Virus record (IMG/VR): IMGVR_UViG_3300020469_000074
Location: 1-48,363 of that record
Reading direction: 5' to 3' (one strand)
From: a virus
DNA: 48,363 nt
A program made the translations under genes and the position numbers. Of the stretch, positions 23,474 through 31,072 are shown piece after piece (position 1 is the stretch's first letter; every line of letters begins with the position of its first letter). Below the pieces are notes generated by a model that was not told the origin of the DNA, did not search any database, and saw only the letters and a program-made list of their open reading frames with translations.

Positions 23474-23565
23474 CGTCCACCCCACCCCCCACCTATATAT
23501 ACTAAATCCTATACATTTTTACCAGAATCTAGTGTAAAGCAGATAGGGCCGCAGATATTAAGCAT

Positions 23566-23590
23566 AAAAAAACGCCCCAATTAGGACGTT
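23566..23590 (-). terminator. Intrinsic terminator of the leftward leader
   Basis: On the leftward strand AACGTCC...GGGCGTT forms a 7-bp stem (one G-U pair) followed at once by seven T residues, a classic intrinsic terminator. It lies about 65 nt after the predicted leftward start, so it should end or attenuate that transcript before the early genes. Confidence 0.65.
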
Positions 23591-23630
23591 ATAAAGGCTA
23601 TATAAGGGGATGTGCAACCCCGCCATAGCT
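23566..23630 (-). ncRNA. Predicted ~65-nt terminated leader RNA
   Basis: Would begin at the predicted start 23630 of the leftward consensus promoter and end at the terminator. Its 5' half can fold (GCUAU...AUAGC outside GGGG...CCCC, 23597-23629). It could be an attenuated leader of the early operon or a free small RNA. Prediction only. Confidence 0.45.
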
Positions 23631-23665
23631 ATATACAGTATACACTTGAAATTTAAGTTTGTCAA
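23630..23665 (-). promoter_or_regulatory. Leftward early promoter
   Basis: TTGACA (23665-23660), exactly 17 bp, TATACT (23642-23637): a consensus -35, optimal spacing and a near-consensus -10. The predicted start is near 23630. It is the mirror image of the rightward promoter about 23672/23673, and its -35 lies in one arm of the inverted repeat TTTGTCAAG/CTTGACAAA. Confidence 0.75.
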
Positions 23666-23687
23666 GAATTAAATATAACTTGACAAA
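23658..23687. promoter_or_regulatory. Operator-like inverted repeat over both -35 boxes
   Basis: TTTGTCAAG (23658-23666) and CTTGACAAA (23679-23687) form a perfect 9-bp inverted repeat with 12-bp spacing (21 bp centre to centre, two helix turns). Each arm contains one of the two divergent -35 boxes, so a dimeric protein bound here would block both promoters. Confidence 0.55.
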
Positions 23688-23715
23688 ACTGTAAATCAGG
23701 TATATACTGTAATAA
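23680..23715 (+). promoter_or_regulatory. Rightward promoter giving a leaderless mRNA
   Basis: TTGACA (23680-23685), 17 bp, TATACT (23703-23708). With the usual six-base discriminator the transcript starts at 23715, the A of the terminase small-subunit ATG. There is no ribosome site upstream. ACTGTAA is repeated at 23688 and 23706, 18 bp apart. Confidence 0.75.
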
Positions 23716-24113
23716 TGGCTACTAAAACATTAACAATAAAACAAAAATCTTTCTTGGATCATTTAATTGACTGCAATGGAGATACAAGACTTGCAGGAGA
23801 ACGTGCAGGTTATTCTCCTACAAGCGTTTCTAATGTAGTAAAATCATTAAAATCTGAGATATTAGAAATGGCAGAAACGATATTAGCTCAGTCGGCACCT
23901 AAAGCCGCATTTAAAATAGTTAGTATAATGGATAGCGATACACCTATACCGCAAGCTAATGTTAGAATGCAGGCGGCACAAACTATTTTAGATCGTGTAG
24001 GTTTAGGTAAAACAGATAAACTAGATCTAAGTGTTAATGCTCAAAGTGGCGGTTTATTTATTCTTCCTGCAAAGCAAGAAACAATAATAGAAGCTGAGTA
24101 TGCGGAGAACTAG
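23715..24113 (+). CDS. terS: Terminase small subunit
   Basis: 132 residues. The N-terminus (TIKQKSFLDHLIDCNGDTR, AGERAGYSPTSVSNVVKSL) is a helix-turn-helix typical of small terminases, followed by a helical oligomerisation region and a short C-terminal tail. It recognises the packaging site and hands DNA to the large subunit encoded downstream. The ATG has no ribosome site and coincides with the predicted transcription start, so it is probably translated from a leaderless mRNA, or from read-through without a standard initiation signal. First gene of the late arm. Confidence 0.85.
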   Translation: MATKTLTIKQKSFLDHLIDCNGDTRLAGERAGYSPTSVSNVVKSLKSEILEMAETILAQSAPKAAFKIVSIMDSDTPIPQANVRMQAAQTILDRVGLGKTDKLDLSVNAQSGGLFILPAKQETIIEAEYAEN

Positions 24114-24327
24114 TAGCACAATTCCTTTTGGTTATAAACTAGATGAAGAAAACCCTTCTTATCTTTTAGAAATACCTGAAGAAAAAGAAGCTTTAGATAA
24201 AATATCATCTATGATTAAAAATAAAGCTCTTAGTCTAAGAGAAGGAAGCTCATGGCTACAATATGAAACAGGCCGCTATATTTCTCATATGGGACTAAAA
24301 AAAATAGTAGATAAACATGCAAAATGA
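24100..24327 (+). CDS. Small conserved protein between terminase genes
   Basis: 75 residues overlapping both terminase genes by 14 and 11 nt. PFGYKLDEENPSYLLEIPEE and then SLREGSSWLQYETGRYISHMGLKKI resemble the C-terminal part of serine-recombinase-type proteins, with a helix-turn-helix-like end. It is far too short to be a recombinase. Genes like this accompany terminases in some marine phages (recollection). A DNA-binding helper of packaging is a plausible but unproven role. Confidence 0.7.
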   Translation: MRRTSSTIPFGYKLDEENPSYLLEIPEEKEALDKISSMIKNKALSLREGSSWLQYETGRYISHMGLKKIVDKHAK

Positions 24328-25984
24328 TTGGGAGATTAATCCACATAATTACTGTAGAGATGAGAAAGGAAGTTTTATTCTTAAACTCGACGGGACTCCA
24401 AAAAGAAAATCAGGAAGAGCTAAAGGATCGAAAGGTAAAGGATATAATTACCACTCTTCTACAAAAGCTGAAATGGCAAATAAAAGAACTCTACTAAATA
24501 ATGAAAAAAAATTAAAAGCCGCCAGACAAAAAGTATTTAAATATGAAAAAACATTAGATGCTTTATCTAAAATAAATGATAAAAAGAAATCTAAGATAAT
24601 TGAAGATACTTCTATTAAGGCAGTTAGTCCTAAAGTACAAAAAGAAATAGAAGAAAATGTAATATTTAAAGCTAACGAAGGGCCGCAAGAAGATTTCCTT
24701 GCATCGGGCGAAACAGACGTTCTGTACGGAGGTTCGGCAGGGGGTGGTAAAAGCTACGCTATGATCGTAGACCCTCTTAGATACGCACACAGGCCCGCTC
24801 ATAGGGCTTTAATACTTAGGCGGTCAATGCCTGAACTTAGAGAACTAATAGATAAAAGTAGAGAGCTATATCCAAAAGCATTTAAAGGGGCAAAGTTTAG
24901 AGAAGTAGAAAAAGTCTGGAACTTTCCTAGCGGTGCAAAGATAGAGTTTGGATTCCTTGAAAGAGATGCAGATGTTTATCGCTATCAAGGACAAGCATAT
25001 AGTTGGATTGGTTTCGATGAAATAACTCACTTGCCTACAGAATATAGTTGGAACTATTTGGCTTCGCGGTTACGAACTACAGATCCAGAAATTGTTCCTT
25101 ATATGCGATGTACAGCAAATCCAGGCGGTGTTGGAGCTAGTTGGGTAAAGAAAAGATATATTTCTCCTTCTCCACCTAATGAAGCATTTAAAGGGCAGGA
25201 CGGATTAACAAGGAAGTTTATCCCTGCCCGACTACAAGATAATCCTTTTTTAGCTATGGATGGTCGGTATGAACAAATGTTAATGTCTTTACCGCCAACT
25301 CAAAGAAGACAATTATTAGAAGGAAATTGGGATGTAGCTGAAGGAGCCGCATTCACAGAATTTAATTTAGAAATGCATGTAATTCCTCCTTTTGATATTC
25401 CTATACATTGGGAAAGAATAAAAGGTATTGACTATGGTTATGCTTCTGAAAGTGCTTGTATTTGGGGAGCCTTAGACAATAGCGACGGAACTTTAATAAT
25501 ATATAGAGAACTATACGCTAAAAATTTGTTAGGTACAGAACTAGCTCAAATGTTAACTAATATGGAACTAGAAGATCCTTATTCTATTGCAGGAGTTTTA
25601 GATACAGCTTGTTGGAATAGAACAGGAACAACTGGCCCAACAGTCGGAGAAACTTTAGTAAAAGCAGGTCATAAACTTAGAAGGGCAGATAAAAATAGAA
25701 TTCAAGGTAAAATACAAATACATGAGTATTTAAAGTCGCGTCCAAACGGAAGACCTAAAATTCAAATTTTTAATACTTGTCCTAATTTAATTAGAGAGTT
25801 ACAAAGCATACCTCTAAGTAAAAATAATCCTGAAGATGTAGATACACATGCAGACGATCATGCGTATGATGCTTTAAGGTACTTGATTATGTCAAGACCT
25901 AGAATTATAGACCCGCTAAGTAGAATGCGGCAACTTCAATCAGAAACATTTTTTCAACCGTTTGATTCAACTTTTGGATATTAA
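24317..25984 (+). CDS. terL: Terminase large subunit
   Basis: 555 residues. A Lys-rich N-terminal extension of about 110 residues precedes the ATPase: Walker A GGSAGGGKSY (about 138-147) and Walker B WIGFDEITHL. The C-terminal RNase H-like nuclease has GIDYGYASES (about 370), VLDTACW and DDHAYDALRYL. It cuts concatemeric DNA and drives it into the prohead through the portal. It overlaps the previous gene by 11 nt. The extended basic N-terminus may bind DNA or the small subunit. Confidence 0.95.
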   Translation: MQNDWEINPHNYCRDEKGSFILKLDGTPKRKSGRAKGSKGKGYNYHSSTKAEMANKRTLLNNEKKLKAARQKVFKYEKTLDALSKINDKKKSKIIEDTSIKAVSPKVQKEIEENVIFKANEGPQEDFLASGETDVLYGGSAGGGKSYAMIVDPLRYAHRPAHRALILRRSMPELRELIDKSRELYPKAFKGAKFREVEKVWNFPSGAKIEFGFLERDADVYRYQGQAYSWIGFDEITHLPTEYSWNYLASRLRTTDPEIVPYMRCTANPGGVGASWVKKRYISPSPPNEAFKGQDGLTRKFIPARLQDNPFLAMDGRYEQMLMSLPPTQRRQLLEGNWDVAEGAAFTEFNLEMHVIPPFDIPIHWERIKGIDYGYASESACIWGALDNSDGTLIIYRELYAKNLLGTELAQMLTNMELEDPYSIAGVLDTACWNRTGTTGPTVGETLVKAGHKLRRADKNRIQGKIQIHEYLKSRPNGRPKIQIFNTCPNLIRELQSIPLSKNNPEDVDTHADDHAYDALRYLIMSRPRIIDPLSRMRQLQSETFFQPFDSTFGY

Positions 25985-25998
25985 AAACAACACTTCGG

Positions 25999-26022
25999 CT
26001 AATAGCAATTATTGTCTATTAG
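25999..26022. repeat. Intergenic inverted repeat after terL
   Basis: CTAATAG and CTATTAG around a 10-nt loop, just after the large terminase stop and overlapping the -35 of the candidate promoter at 26012-26040. AU-rich and without a T-tract. Confidence 0.4.
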
Positions 26023-26047
26023 TAAAATAAATTTTATAACTTAATCG
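26012..26047 (+). promoter_or_regulatory. Candidate promoter of the head module
   Basis: TTGTCT (26012-26017), 17 bp, TATAAC (26035-26040). The match is moderate (4/6 and 5/6), but the spacing is ideal and it lies in one of the few real intergenic gaps of the late arm, just before the head genes. Confidence 0.4.
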
Positions 26048-26058
26048 AGGAAATCAAT

Positions 26059-26634
26059 ATGTCAACAGCAACAGGATTAGTAAACATTAGAGATACAGGT
26101 AGGAACTCTGCGCGAACAGGCGATGTACGAGGACTTTCAGAGCGTGTAGGTGCTGAAGTAACAGTAACTACTGCAACAATCGCAGTAACCGACGATACTC
26201 ATACCGATGTTACTTTTACACAACCCGCAGGAACAATTATTCGTAATTTAATTGCTATTCCCGCAGGCAATATTGTAACAGGTGGATCAAGCGGCAATGA
26301 CGTAGATTTTAGTTTAGGAACATCCGCAGGCGGTACACAAATTATTGCTACTGAAGCAATTCTAGATGACGGCGGTTCTGCTGTAACTTGGGCGGCAAAC
26401 GCTCCTTTATATCTAATTCAAAACTCTCACGGTCATGGAGCTAATGCTTTTGTATCTACTTCAGTAACCGCAGGTGTTGTAGGCGGCCCCGCTACTTCAG
26501 AAGCTATTGTAATTGCAAGCACTTTATATAGTGCCGCAGACCGCACTCTACACGCTCGACTAACTCCAATTGGAGCAAATCTTGCTACAGCGGCGACAAC
26601 TGTTAAATATATTGTTCAGTTTCAAGCACTATAG
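26059..26634 (+). CDS. Probable head decoration or minor structural protein
   Basis: 191 residues, Thr/Ala/Gly/Val-rich and almost wholly beta-strand by appearance (VTVTTATIAVTDDTHTDVT, IVTGGSSGNDVDF), without charged coiled coils or catalytic motifs. It lies between the large terminase and portal genes, where small capsid decoration or head-fibre proteins occur. The function is inferred from fold appearance and position. CGAGGAAATCAAT precedes the ATG. Confidence 0.7.
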   Translation: MSTATGLVNIRDTGRNSARTGDVRGLSERVGAEVTVTTATIAVTDDTHTDVTFTQPAGTIIRNLIAIPAGNIVTGGSSGNDVDFSLGTSAGGTQIIATEAILDDGGSAVTWAANAPLYLIQNSHGHGANAFVSTSVTAGVVGGPATSEAIVIASTLYSAADRTLHARLTPIGANLATAATTVKYIVQFQAL

Positions 26635-26645
26635 AAATATAATTA

Positions 26646-28796
26646 ATGGTTGAAAATAGTTTAATACAAAACGCTGACAGCATCTATTTCAAAGAGGTTG
26701 AAGATGAAAGCGGGATGAGCTTACAGTTAGAAGATAGTTTAAAATCTAACTTAGTAGGTATTATTGAGTCCCGCTTTTCAGCCGCAGAAATGGCTAGAGA
26801 TGCTGATGAAAAACGATGGATGCAAGCCTATCATAATTTTAGAGGCTTGTATCCTAAACACGTTAAGTTTAGAGAATCGGAAAAATCTAGAGTTTTTGTA
26901 AAAGTAACTAAAACAAAAGTATTAGCCGCTTTTGGTCAGTTAGTCGATGTAGTTTTCGGAACAGGTAAGTTTCCAGTAGGGGTTAAAGAAACTTTAATTC
27001 CTGAAGGAGTTTCAACATATACTCACGTTGCGCCTGAACCTTCTATTGAAACAAGCCAACCAACAATGCAAAGAAAAGAAGTAGATCCTTTTGATGTTGG
27101 ATATGAAGGTGACGGTAAAGTTTTAAAAGCGGGAGCTACTTTTTCTAGTGGAGAGGGTTTATTTGAAGAAGCGGTAAAAAACTCTTCTTTAAATATAAAA
27201 GAAGGCCCATCGCCACTACCAAATATTCTTGAAATGTCTCCCGCTAAAGACGCGGCAAGACAAATGGAAAAACTAATACACGATCAGATAGAAGAGTCTA
27301 ACGGCGGCAGTGAGTTAAGAAACGGTTTATTTGAATCTACTTTATTTGGTACAGGAATAGTAAAAGGCCCGTTTAATTATAATAAAACTATTCCTAGATA
27401 TTCAGAAAAAGATGGTAAAAGAGTTTACGACCCTATATCAGTACGTGTTCCTAGAATAGAGTTTGTAAGCATTTGGGATTTTTTCCCAGACCCCAATGCA
27501 ACAAATATGTCTGAGTGTGAATATATATTTCATAGGCATAAATTAAACCGTTCTCAGCTAAGAGCATTATCTAAAATGCCTTATTTTGATAAAGATCAAA
27601 TAAGAGAATGTTTGCAGATGGGGCCAAACTATGTAGAAAAAGATTTTGAAAATGAGTTAAAAGACGATCAAAGATCTTCAGATTACGGCTCTGACCTATA
27701 TGAAGTTTTAGAGTATTGGGGAATAATGGATGCCGAATATGCTAGAGAAGTAGGCATAGAGTTTGAAGATGATGTAGATGATTTAGATGAAGTTCAAATA
27801 AACGCTTGGATTAGCAACGGAAAACTTTTACGATGTGTTGTTAATCCTTTCACGCCTGCTAGAATACCTTATAATGCTTTTACATATGAAAAAAATCCCT
27901 ATAGTTTCTTTGGCATTGGCGTAGCAGAAAACATGGATGATTCTCAACAGATTATGAATGGTCACGCTAGGATGGCTATTGATAATCTTGCATTGAGCGG
28001 ATCTCTTGTATTTGACGTAGATGAGACTGCTCTTGTTGGCGGTCAATCTATGGAAGTATATCCAGGCAAAGTCTTTAGGAGACAAGCAGGAGTGCCAGGC
28101 CAAAGTATTTATGGAATGAAGTTTCCTAATACGTCGCAAGAAAACATGATGATGTTTGATAAATTTAGACAACTTGCAGACGAACAAACAGGCATACCTA
28201 GTTATTCACACGGCATGACAGGCGTACAAAGCATGACACGTACAGCTTCAGGGATGTCAATGTTATTAGGCGCGGCTAGTTTAAATATTAAAACAGTAGT
28301 TAAAAATCTAGATGACTATCTTTTAAAACCTCTTGGAGAAGCTTATTTTCAATGGAACATGCAATTTTTTGAAGGAAAACTAGCTACAGAAGGTGATTTA
28401 GAAATACAAGCAATGGGTACTAATAGTCTAATGCAGAAAGAAGTTCGTAGTCAAAGATTAACTATGTTCTTACAAACTGCTCAAAATCCCGCGATAGCGC
28501 CTTTTGTTAAGATATCTAAGATAGTAAGTGAACTTGCTTATAGTTTAGATTTAGATCCAGATGAAATTTTAAACGATCCCGAAGAAGCCGCAATAATGGC
28601 ACAGATTATAGGAGCGCAAAATGTTGGACAAACAACTAGCGGCGAAGCTGTCCCCCCTAACGAACAACAGGGAAGTGTGGGAGCCGCTGAAGGAACACCT
28701 CAACAACCTCAAGATCTTGGAGCTACGGGTACTGGTGGGGGCAACATCGGAACTGGAAATGTTCCGATCCCAGGGGAGAGTGAGTTCTCTGGATAA
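26646..28796 (+). CDS. Portal protein
   Basis: 716 residues, typical length for podovirus-type portals. KRWMQAYHNFRGLYPKHV near the N-terminus, FVSIWDFFPDPNATNMSEC in the middle and a long helical stem and crown with QQIMNGHARMAIDNLALSG fit the marine podovirus portal family. It forms the dodecameric DNA channel and packaging motor dock. A low-complexity Gly/Pro/Gln-rich tail (last ~60 residues) is unusual. The start lacks a strong ribosome site. Confidence 0.85.
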   Translation: MVENSLIQNADSIYFKEVEDESGMSLQLEDSLKSNLVGIIESRFSAAEMARDADEKRWMQAYHNFRGLYPKHVKFRESEKSRVFVKVTKTKVLAAFGQLVDVVFGTGKFPVGVKETLIPEGVSTYTHVAPEPSIETSQPTMQRKEVDPFDVGYEGDGKVLKAGATFSSGEGLFEEAVKNSSLNIKEGPSPLPNILEMSPAKDAARQMEKLIHDQIEESNGGSELRNGLFESTLFGTGIVKGPFNYNKTIPRYSEKDGKRVYDPISVRVPRIEFVSIWDFFPDPNATNMSECEYIFHRHKLNRSQLRALSKMPYFDKDQIRECLQMGPNYVEKDFENELKDDQRSSDYGSDLYEVLEYWGIMDAEYAREVGIEFEDDVDDLDEVQINAWISNGKLLRCVVNPFTPARIPYNAFTYEKNPYSFFGIGVAENMDDSQQIMNGHARMAIDNLALSGSLVFDVDETALVGGQSMEVYPGKVFRRQAGVPGQSIYGMKFPNTSQENMMMFDKFRQLADEQTGIPSYSHGMTGVQSMTRTASGMSMLLGAASLNIKTVVKNLDDYLLKPLGEAYFQWNMQFFEGKLATEGDLEIQAMGTNSLMQKEVRSQRLTMFLQTAQNPAIAPFVKISKIVSELAYSLDLDPDEILNDPEEAAIMAQIIGAQNVGQTTSGEAVPPNEQQGSVGAAEGTPQQPQDLGATGTGGGNIGTGNVPIPGESEFSG

Positions 28797-28848
28797 CCTT
28801 TTAAATTTAAAAGAAAAAGTAGCGGAAGCTAAAAAGAGGGAAGGATAA
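28759..28848 (+). CDS. Tiny ORF after the portal
   Basis: 29 codons (MFRSQGRVSSLDNLLNLKEK, then charged residues) overlapping the portal 3' end in another frame; its TAA is fused to the next ATG (TAATG). The coupling favours translation, but the short length and overlap make it uncertain. Confidence 0.35.
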   Translation: MFRSQGRVSSLDNLLNLKEKVAEAKKREG

Positions 28849-30077
28849 TGGCAATAGAAGACATGACAACAGATGAATTTAGAGAACGCTTAAAAGAAAG
28901 AGTTCTTCGACAAGAAGAAGCTACAGATGAATCTTCAGTAAGAGTTCAAGAAATGTTGAAATCTATTGACAGGCTTTCTGATGAAAGAATTAAAAATCTT
29001 CAAGATATGGAATCTATGAGTAAAAATTTAGAAGAAAGAGATAATAAATTTGAAGGTGGGTCTATGCTTGTTCCTCCCGAAAGAGAACAATATAGTTTAG
29101 GAGGAGCATTAACTAAGTTAGGCAAGCTTGCTTCTAAAAAACTAGACGAGGCTCAAGGCATTACTGAAAAAACTGCGGGAAGAACCTCAGAAGATAGAGG
29201 AGTAGTTGTAGGAAAAGATCGTACAAAAGCTTATAAAAATACTGAGCAAGTAAAAGGCGCGGCTATGGGGAGCTTACTTAGTGTAGGAGCCGCTAAAGCA
29301 TGGGAAGATGAAAACGATAAAAAACCTACAAAGAAACAAGCTACTGCTTTTGAAGAAGCTTTTAGTTCTGCACACAATGCAGGAGAAGAAACTTTTATAT
29401 TTAAAGGAAAAGAATATAATACTGAAGTTAGAAAAGGAAAAGCTAAAGGCGGCAAGTTTCCTGATCTTACAGGTGATGGAGAAGTTACACAAGCTGATAT
29501 ATTAAAAGGAAGAGGAGTTTATCAAGAAGGAGGAGAAGCTTCTATGCTTGTTCCACCTGAAATGCCAGTAGATACTTATCCTAACATAGCTCCTGAAGAT
29601 ATGGCAGAAGTAGAAGCTTCTCAACAACCTGATGATGTAATGGAAGAAGAATACGAAAATTTTATTATGACAGAAGCTATAACACCAGAAGAACAAGAAT
29701 ATTTAACTGTAGCTTTAAATTCTGATCCTAGATTAGAAGAAATTTTTGATAAGATTTTAAATGTAGCAACTGAATTTTCAGGAGCAGGAGAAGTTGAGGG
29801 GCCAGGCACGGGCGTGTCGGACTCTATTCCTGCTAGACTATCAGATGGTGAATTTGTAATGACTCGTAAAGCTACAGATCAAATAGGCGCAGATAATCTT
29901 CAAATGATGATGGATGACGCTGAACGAGCTTATGATGGAGGATTGCAAAGAAAAGAATATGAACTAGGTGGACTATTAGAAAAACCAGAAGAAGATGGAC
30001 TTACAGCCGATCAAACTGAAAAGCTAGTTCGTCAGAAAATGATTAATGCTGATAGAATGCCTAGCATACAACGATAA
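28848..30077 (+). CDS. Structural protein with SMLVPPE repeats and EF-hand loop
   Basis: 409 residues. A helical N-terminus (1-65) is followed by SMLVPPE at 72-78 and again at 232-238 in Gly-Gly-flanked linkers. An EF-hand/dockerin-like loop DLTGDGEVTQAD spans 206-217. A segment DSIPARLSDGEFVMTRKAT near 325-345 is a pattern I recall from marine phage tail and head proteins. It sits between portal and scaffold genes, so it is probably a head-completion or portal-associated virion protein. Acidic C-terminus. Exact role unknown. Confidence 0.75.
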   Translation: MAIEDMTTDEFRERLKERVLRQEEATDESSVRVQEMLKSIDRLSDERIKNLQDMESMSKNLEERDNKFEGGSMLVPPEREQYSLGGALTKLGKLASKKLDEAQGITEKTAGRTSEDRGVVVGKDRTKAYKNTEQVKGAAMGSLLSVGAAKAWEDENDKKPTKKQATAFEEAFSSAHNAGEETFIFKGKEYNTEVRKGKAKGGKFPDLTGDGEVTQADILKGRGVYQEGGEASMLVPPEMPVDTYPNIAPEDMAEVEASQQPDDVMEEEYENFIMTEAITPEEQEYLTVALNSDPRLEEIFDKILNVATEFSGAGEVEGPGTGVSDSIPARLSDGEFVMTRKATDQIGADNLQMMMDDAERAYDGGLQRKEYELGGLLEKPEEDGLTADQTEKLVRQKMINADRMPSIQR

Positions 30078-30117
30078 GAGCTACTCTAAGTTTTTTTATT
30101 AGACCCTCTTATTATTT
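30072..30117 (+). terminator. Weak candidate terminator
   Basis: ATAAGAG and CTCTTAT (7 bp, loop about 25 nt) followed by TATTTTTT, just after the stop of the structural gene. Thermodynamically weak, but the T-tract and intergenic place support partial termination. Confidence 0.35.
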
Positions 30118-30124
30118 TTTAAAC

Positions 30125-30201
30125 TTGACGGCTACCTTAAATTTTCAAGCCCCTAATACTTTGCAACTATTATGGCTACCTTGAAAGACTTTTAAGCCCC
30201 T
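30125..30201 (+). repeat. Tandem direct repeats before the scaffold gene
   Basis: GGCTACCTT at 30130-30138 and 30174-30182, each followed by AAGCCCCT (30147-30154 and 30194-30201). The second copy ends 14 nt before the scaffold ATG. Possible binding sites for a regulator or a translation-control element; no sigma70 promoter is evident. Confidence 0.5.
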
Positions 30202-30215
30202 GAAGGAGAACGACT

Positions 30216-31043
30216 ATGACAAAAGAAAATGTAGAGCCAACACCTAATCCATACAACGCGAGGAAAGAGTGGCATCATGCAGACGCTCCTGATCGCGGAA
30301 ACGCGAATGGATTGTTTTACGAAACTCGGCAAGAAGAAGAGAATCAGGCTACCTTTGAAAAAGCCCCTGAAACTCAGAAAAGAACAAACTATAAAAAACG
30401 GTATGACGATTTAAAAAAACATTATGATGAAAAGATTTCGTCTTTTAAACAAAGAGAGCTAGAGCTTTTAGCGCAGGCACAACAGGCAGAACCCGCCTAC
30501 AGCCCACCTAAAAGTATCGAAGATCTAAAAGCGTTTAGAGAACAAAATCCTGACTTATATGAAACTGTTGAGTCTGTTGCACATTTAAGAACACAAACAG
30601 CAATGGAAAAAGTTCAACAAAAATTGTCGGCTCTAGAACAAAGGGAAAAACACCTTGCAAAAAAAGAAGCTGAAACAACTTTGCAACGTAGACATCCTGA
30701 TTTTGAAGATATTAGAGGCGATGAAAATTTTCATAACTGGGCAAAACAACAGCCAGTAGAAATTCAAAACTGGATTTATAAAAACCCAGATAATGTTGAG
30801 TTAGCCGTTAAAGCTATTGATCTTTATAAAACCGAGAAAGGTATAGCTACATCTAGAAAAATGTCACAGTCGCAGACCAGAGGAAATGCGGCAGATTTTG
30901 TATCTACTAAAACAACTTCAGTAAATACAAATGAACCAAAAGTCTGGTCACAACGGGAAATCGCTAAGATGTCTATGCGTGACTTTGATAAATTTGAAGA
31001 AGAAATAGATCAAGCCATTGCAGAAGGCAGAATGCGACCATAA
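30216..31043 (+). CDS. Scaffolding protein
   Basis: 275 residues, highly charged and helical: YKKRYDDLKKHYDEKISSF, KVQQKLSALEQREKHLAKK. A Glu-rich C-terminus ends in EEIDQAIAEGRMRP. Position directly before the major capsid gene and the composition fit phage scaffolding proteins that template prohead assembly and then leave. GAAGGAGAACGACT gives a strong ribosome site, as expected for an abundant protein. Confidence 0.85.
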   Translation: MTKENVEPTPNPYNARKEWHHADAPDRGNANGLFYETRQEEENQATFEKAPETQKRTNYKKRYDDLKKHYDEKISSFKQRELELLAQAQQAEPAYSPPKSIEDLKAFREQNPDLYETVESVAHLRTQTAMEKVQQKLSALEQREKHLAKKEAETTLQRRHPDFEDIRGDENFHNWAKQQPVEIQNWIYKNPDNVELAVKAIDLYKTEKGIATSRKMSQSQTRGNAADFVSTKTTSVNTNEPKVWSQREIAKMSMRDFDKFEEEIDQAIAEGRMRP

Positions 31044-31072
31044 CTTAATGTCTTTTAATGGAGTAATATAAC

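Larger units (their letters stand above)
23174..23714. promoter_or_regulatory. 541-bp divergent control region
   Basis: No gene is seen here. From left to right it holds a 15-bp AT-rich inverted repeat (23206-23247), a 16-bp palindrome (23287-23302), a 9-bp inverted repeat TATAGCTAT/ATAGCTATA (23335-23356), TCTGG/CCAGA (23378-23390), a GC-rich block with a hairpin and a 9-bp direct repeat (23416-23473), a C-tract (23478-23495), a leftward terminator (23566-23590) and symmetric divergent promoters (23637-23708). The dense repeats next to the terminase genes make it the best candidate for a replication origin and/or packaging site as well as the main transcription switch. Confidence 0.7.

Noticed and set aside
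23478-23497. G-quadruplex on the leftward strand
   Set aside because: The G runs (GG, six G, four G, GG) do not give four separate runs of three; listed only as part of the GC-rich block.
24100-24327. Serine recombinase
   Set aside because: Only 75 residues resembling a C-terminal segment and no catalytic domain.
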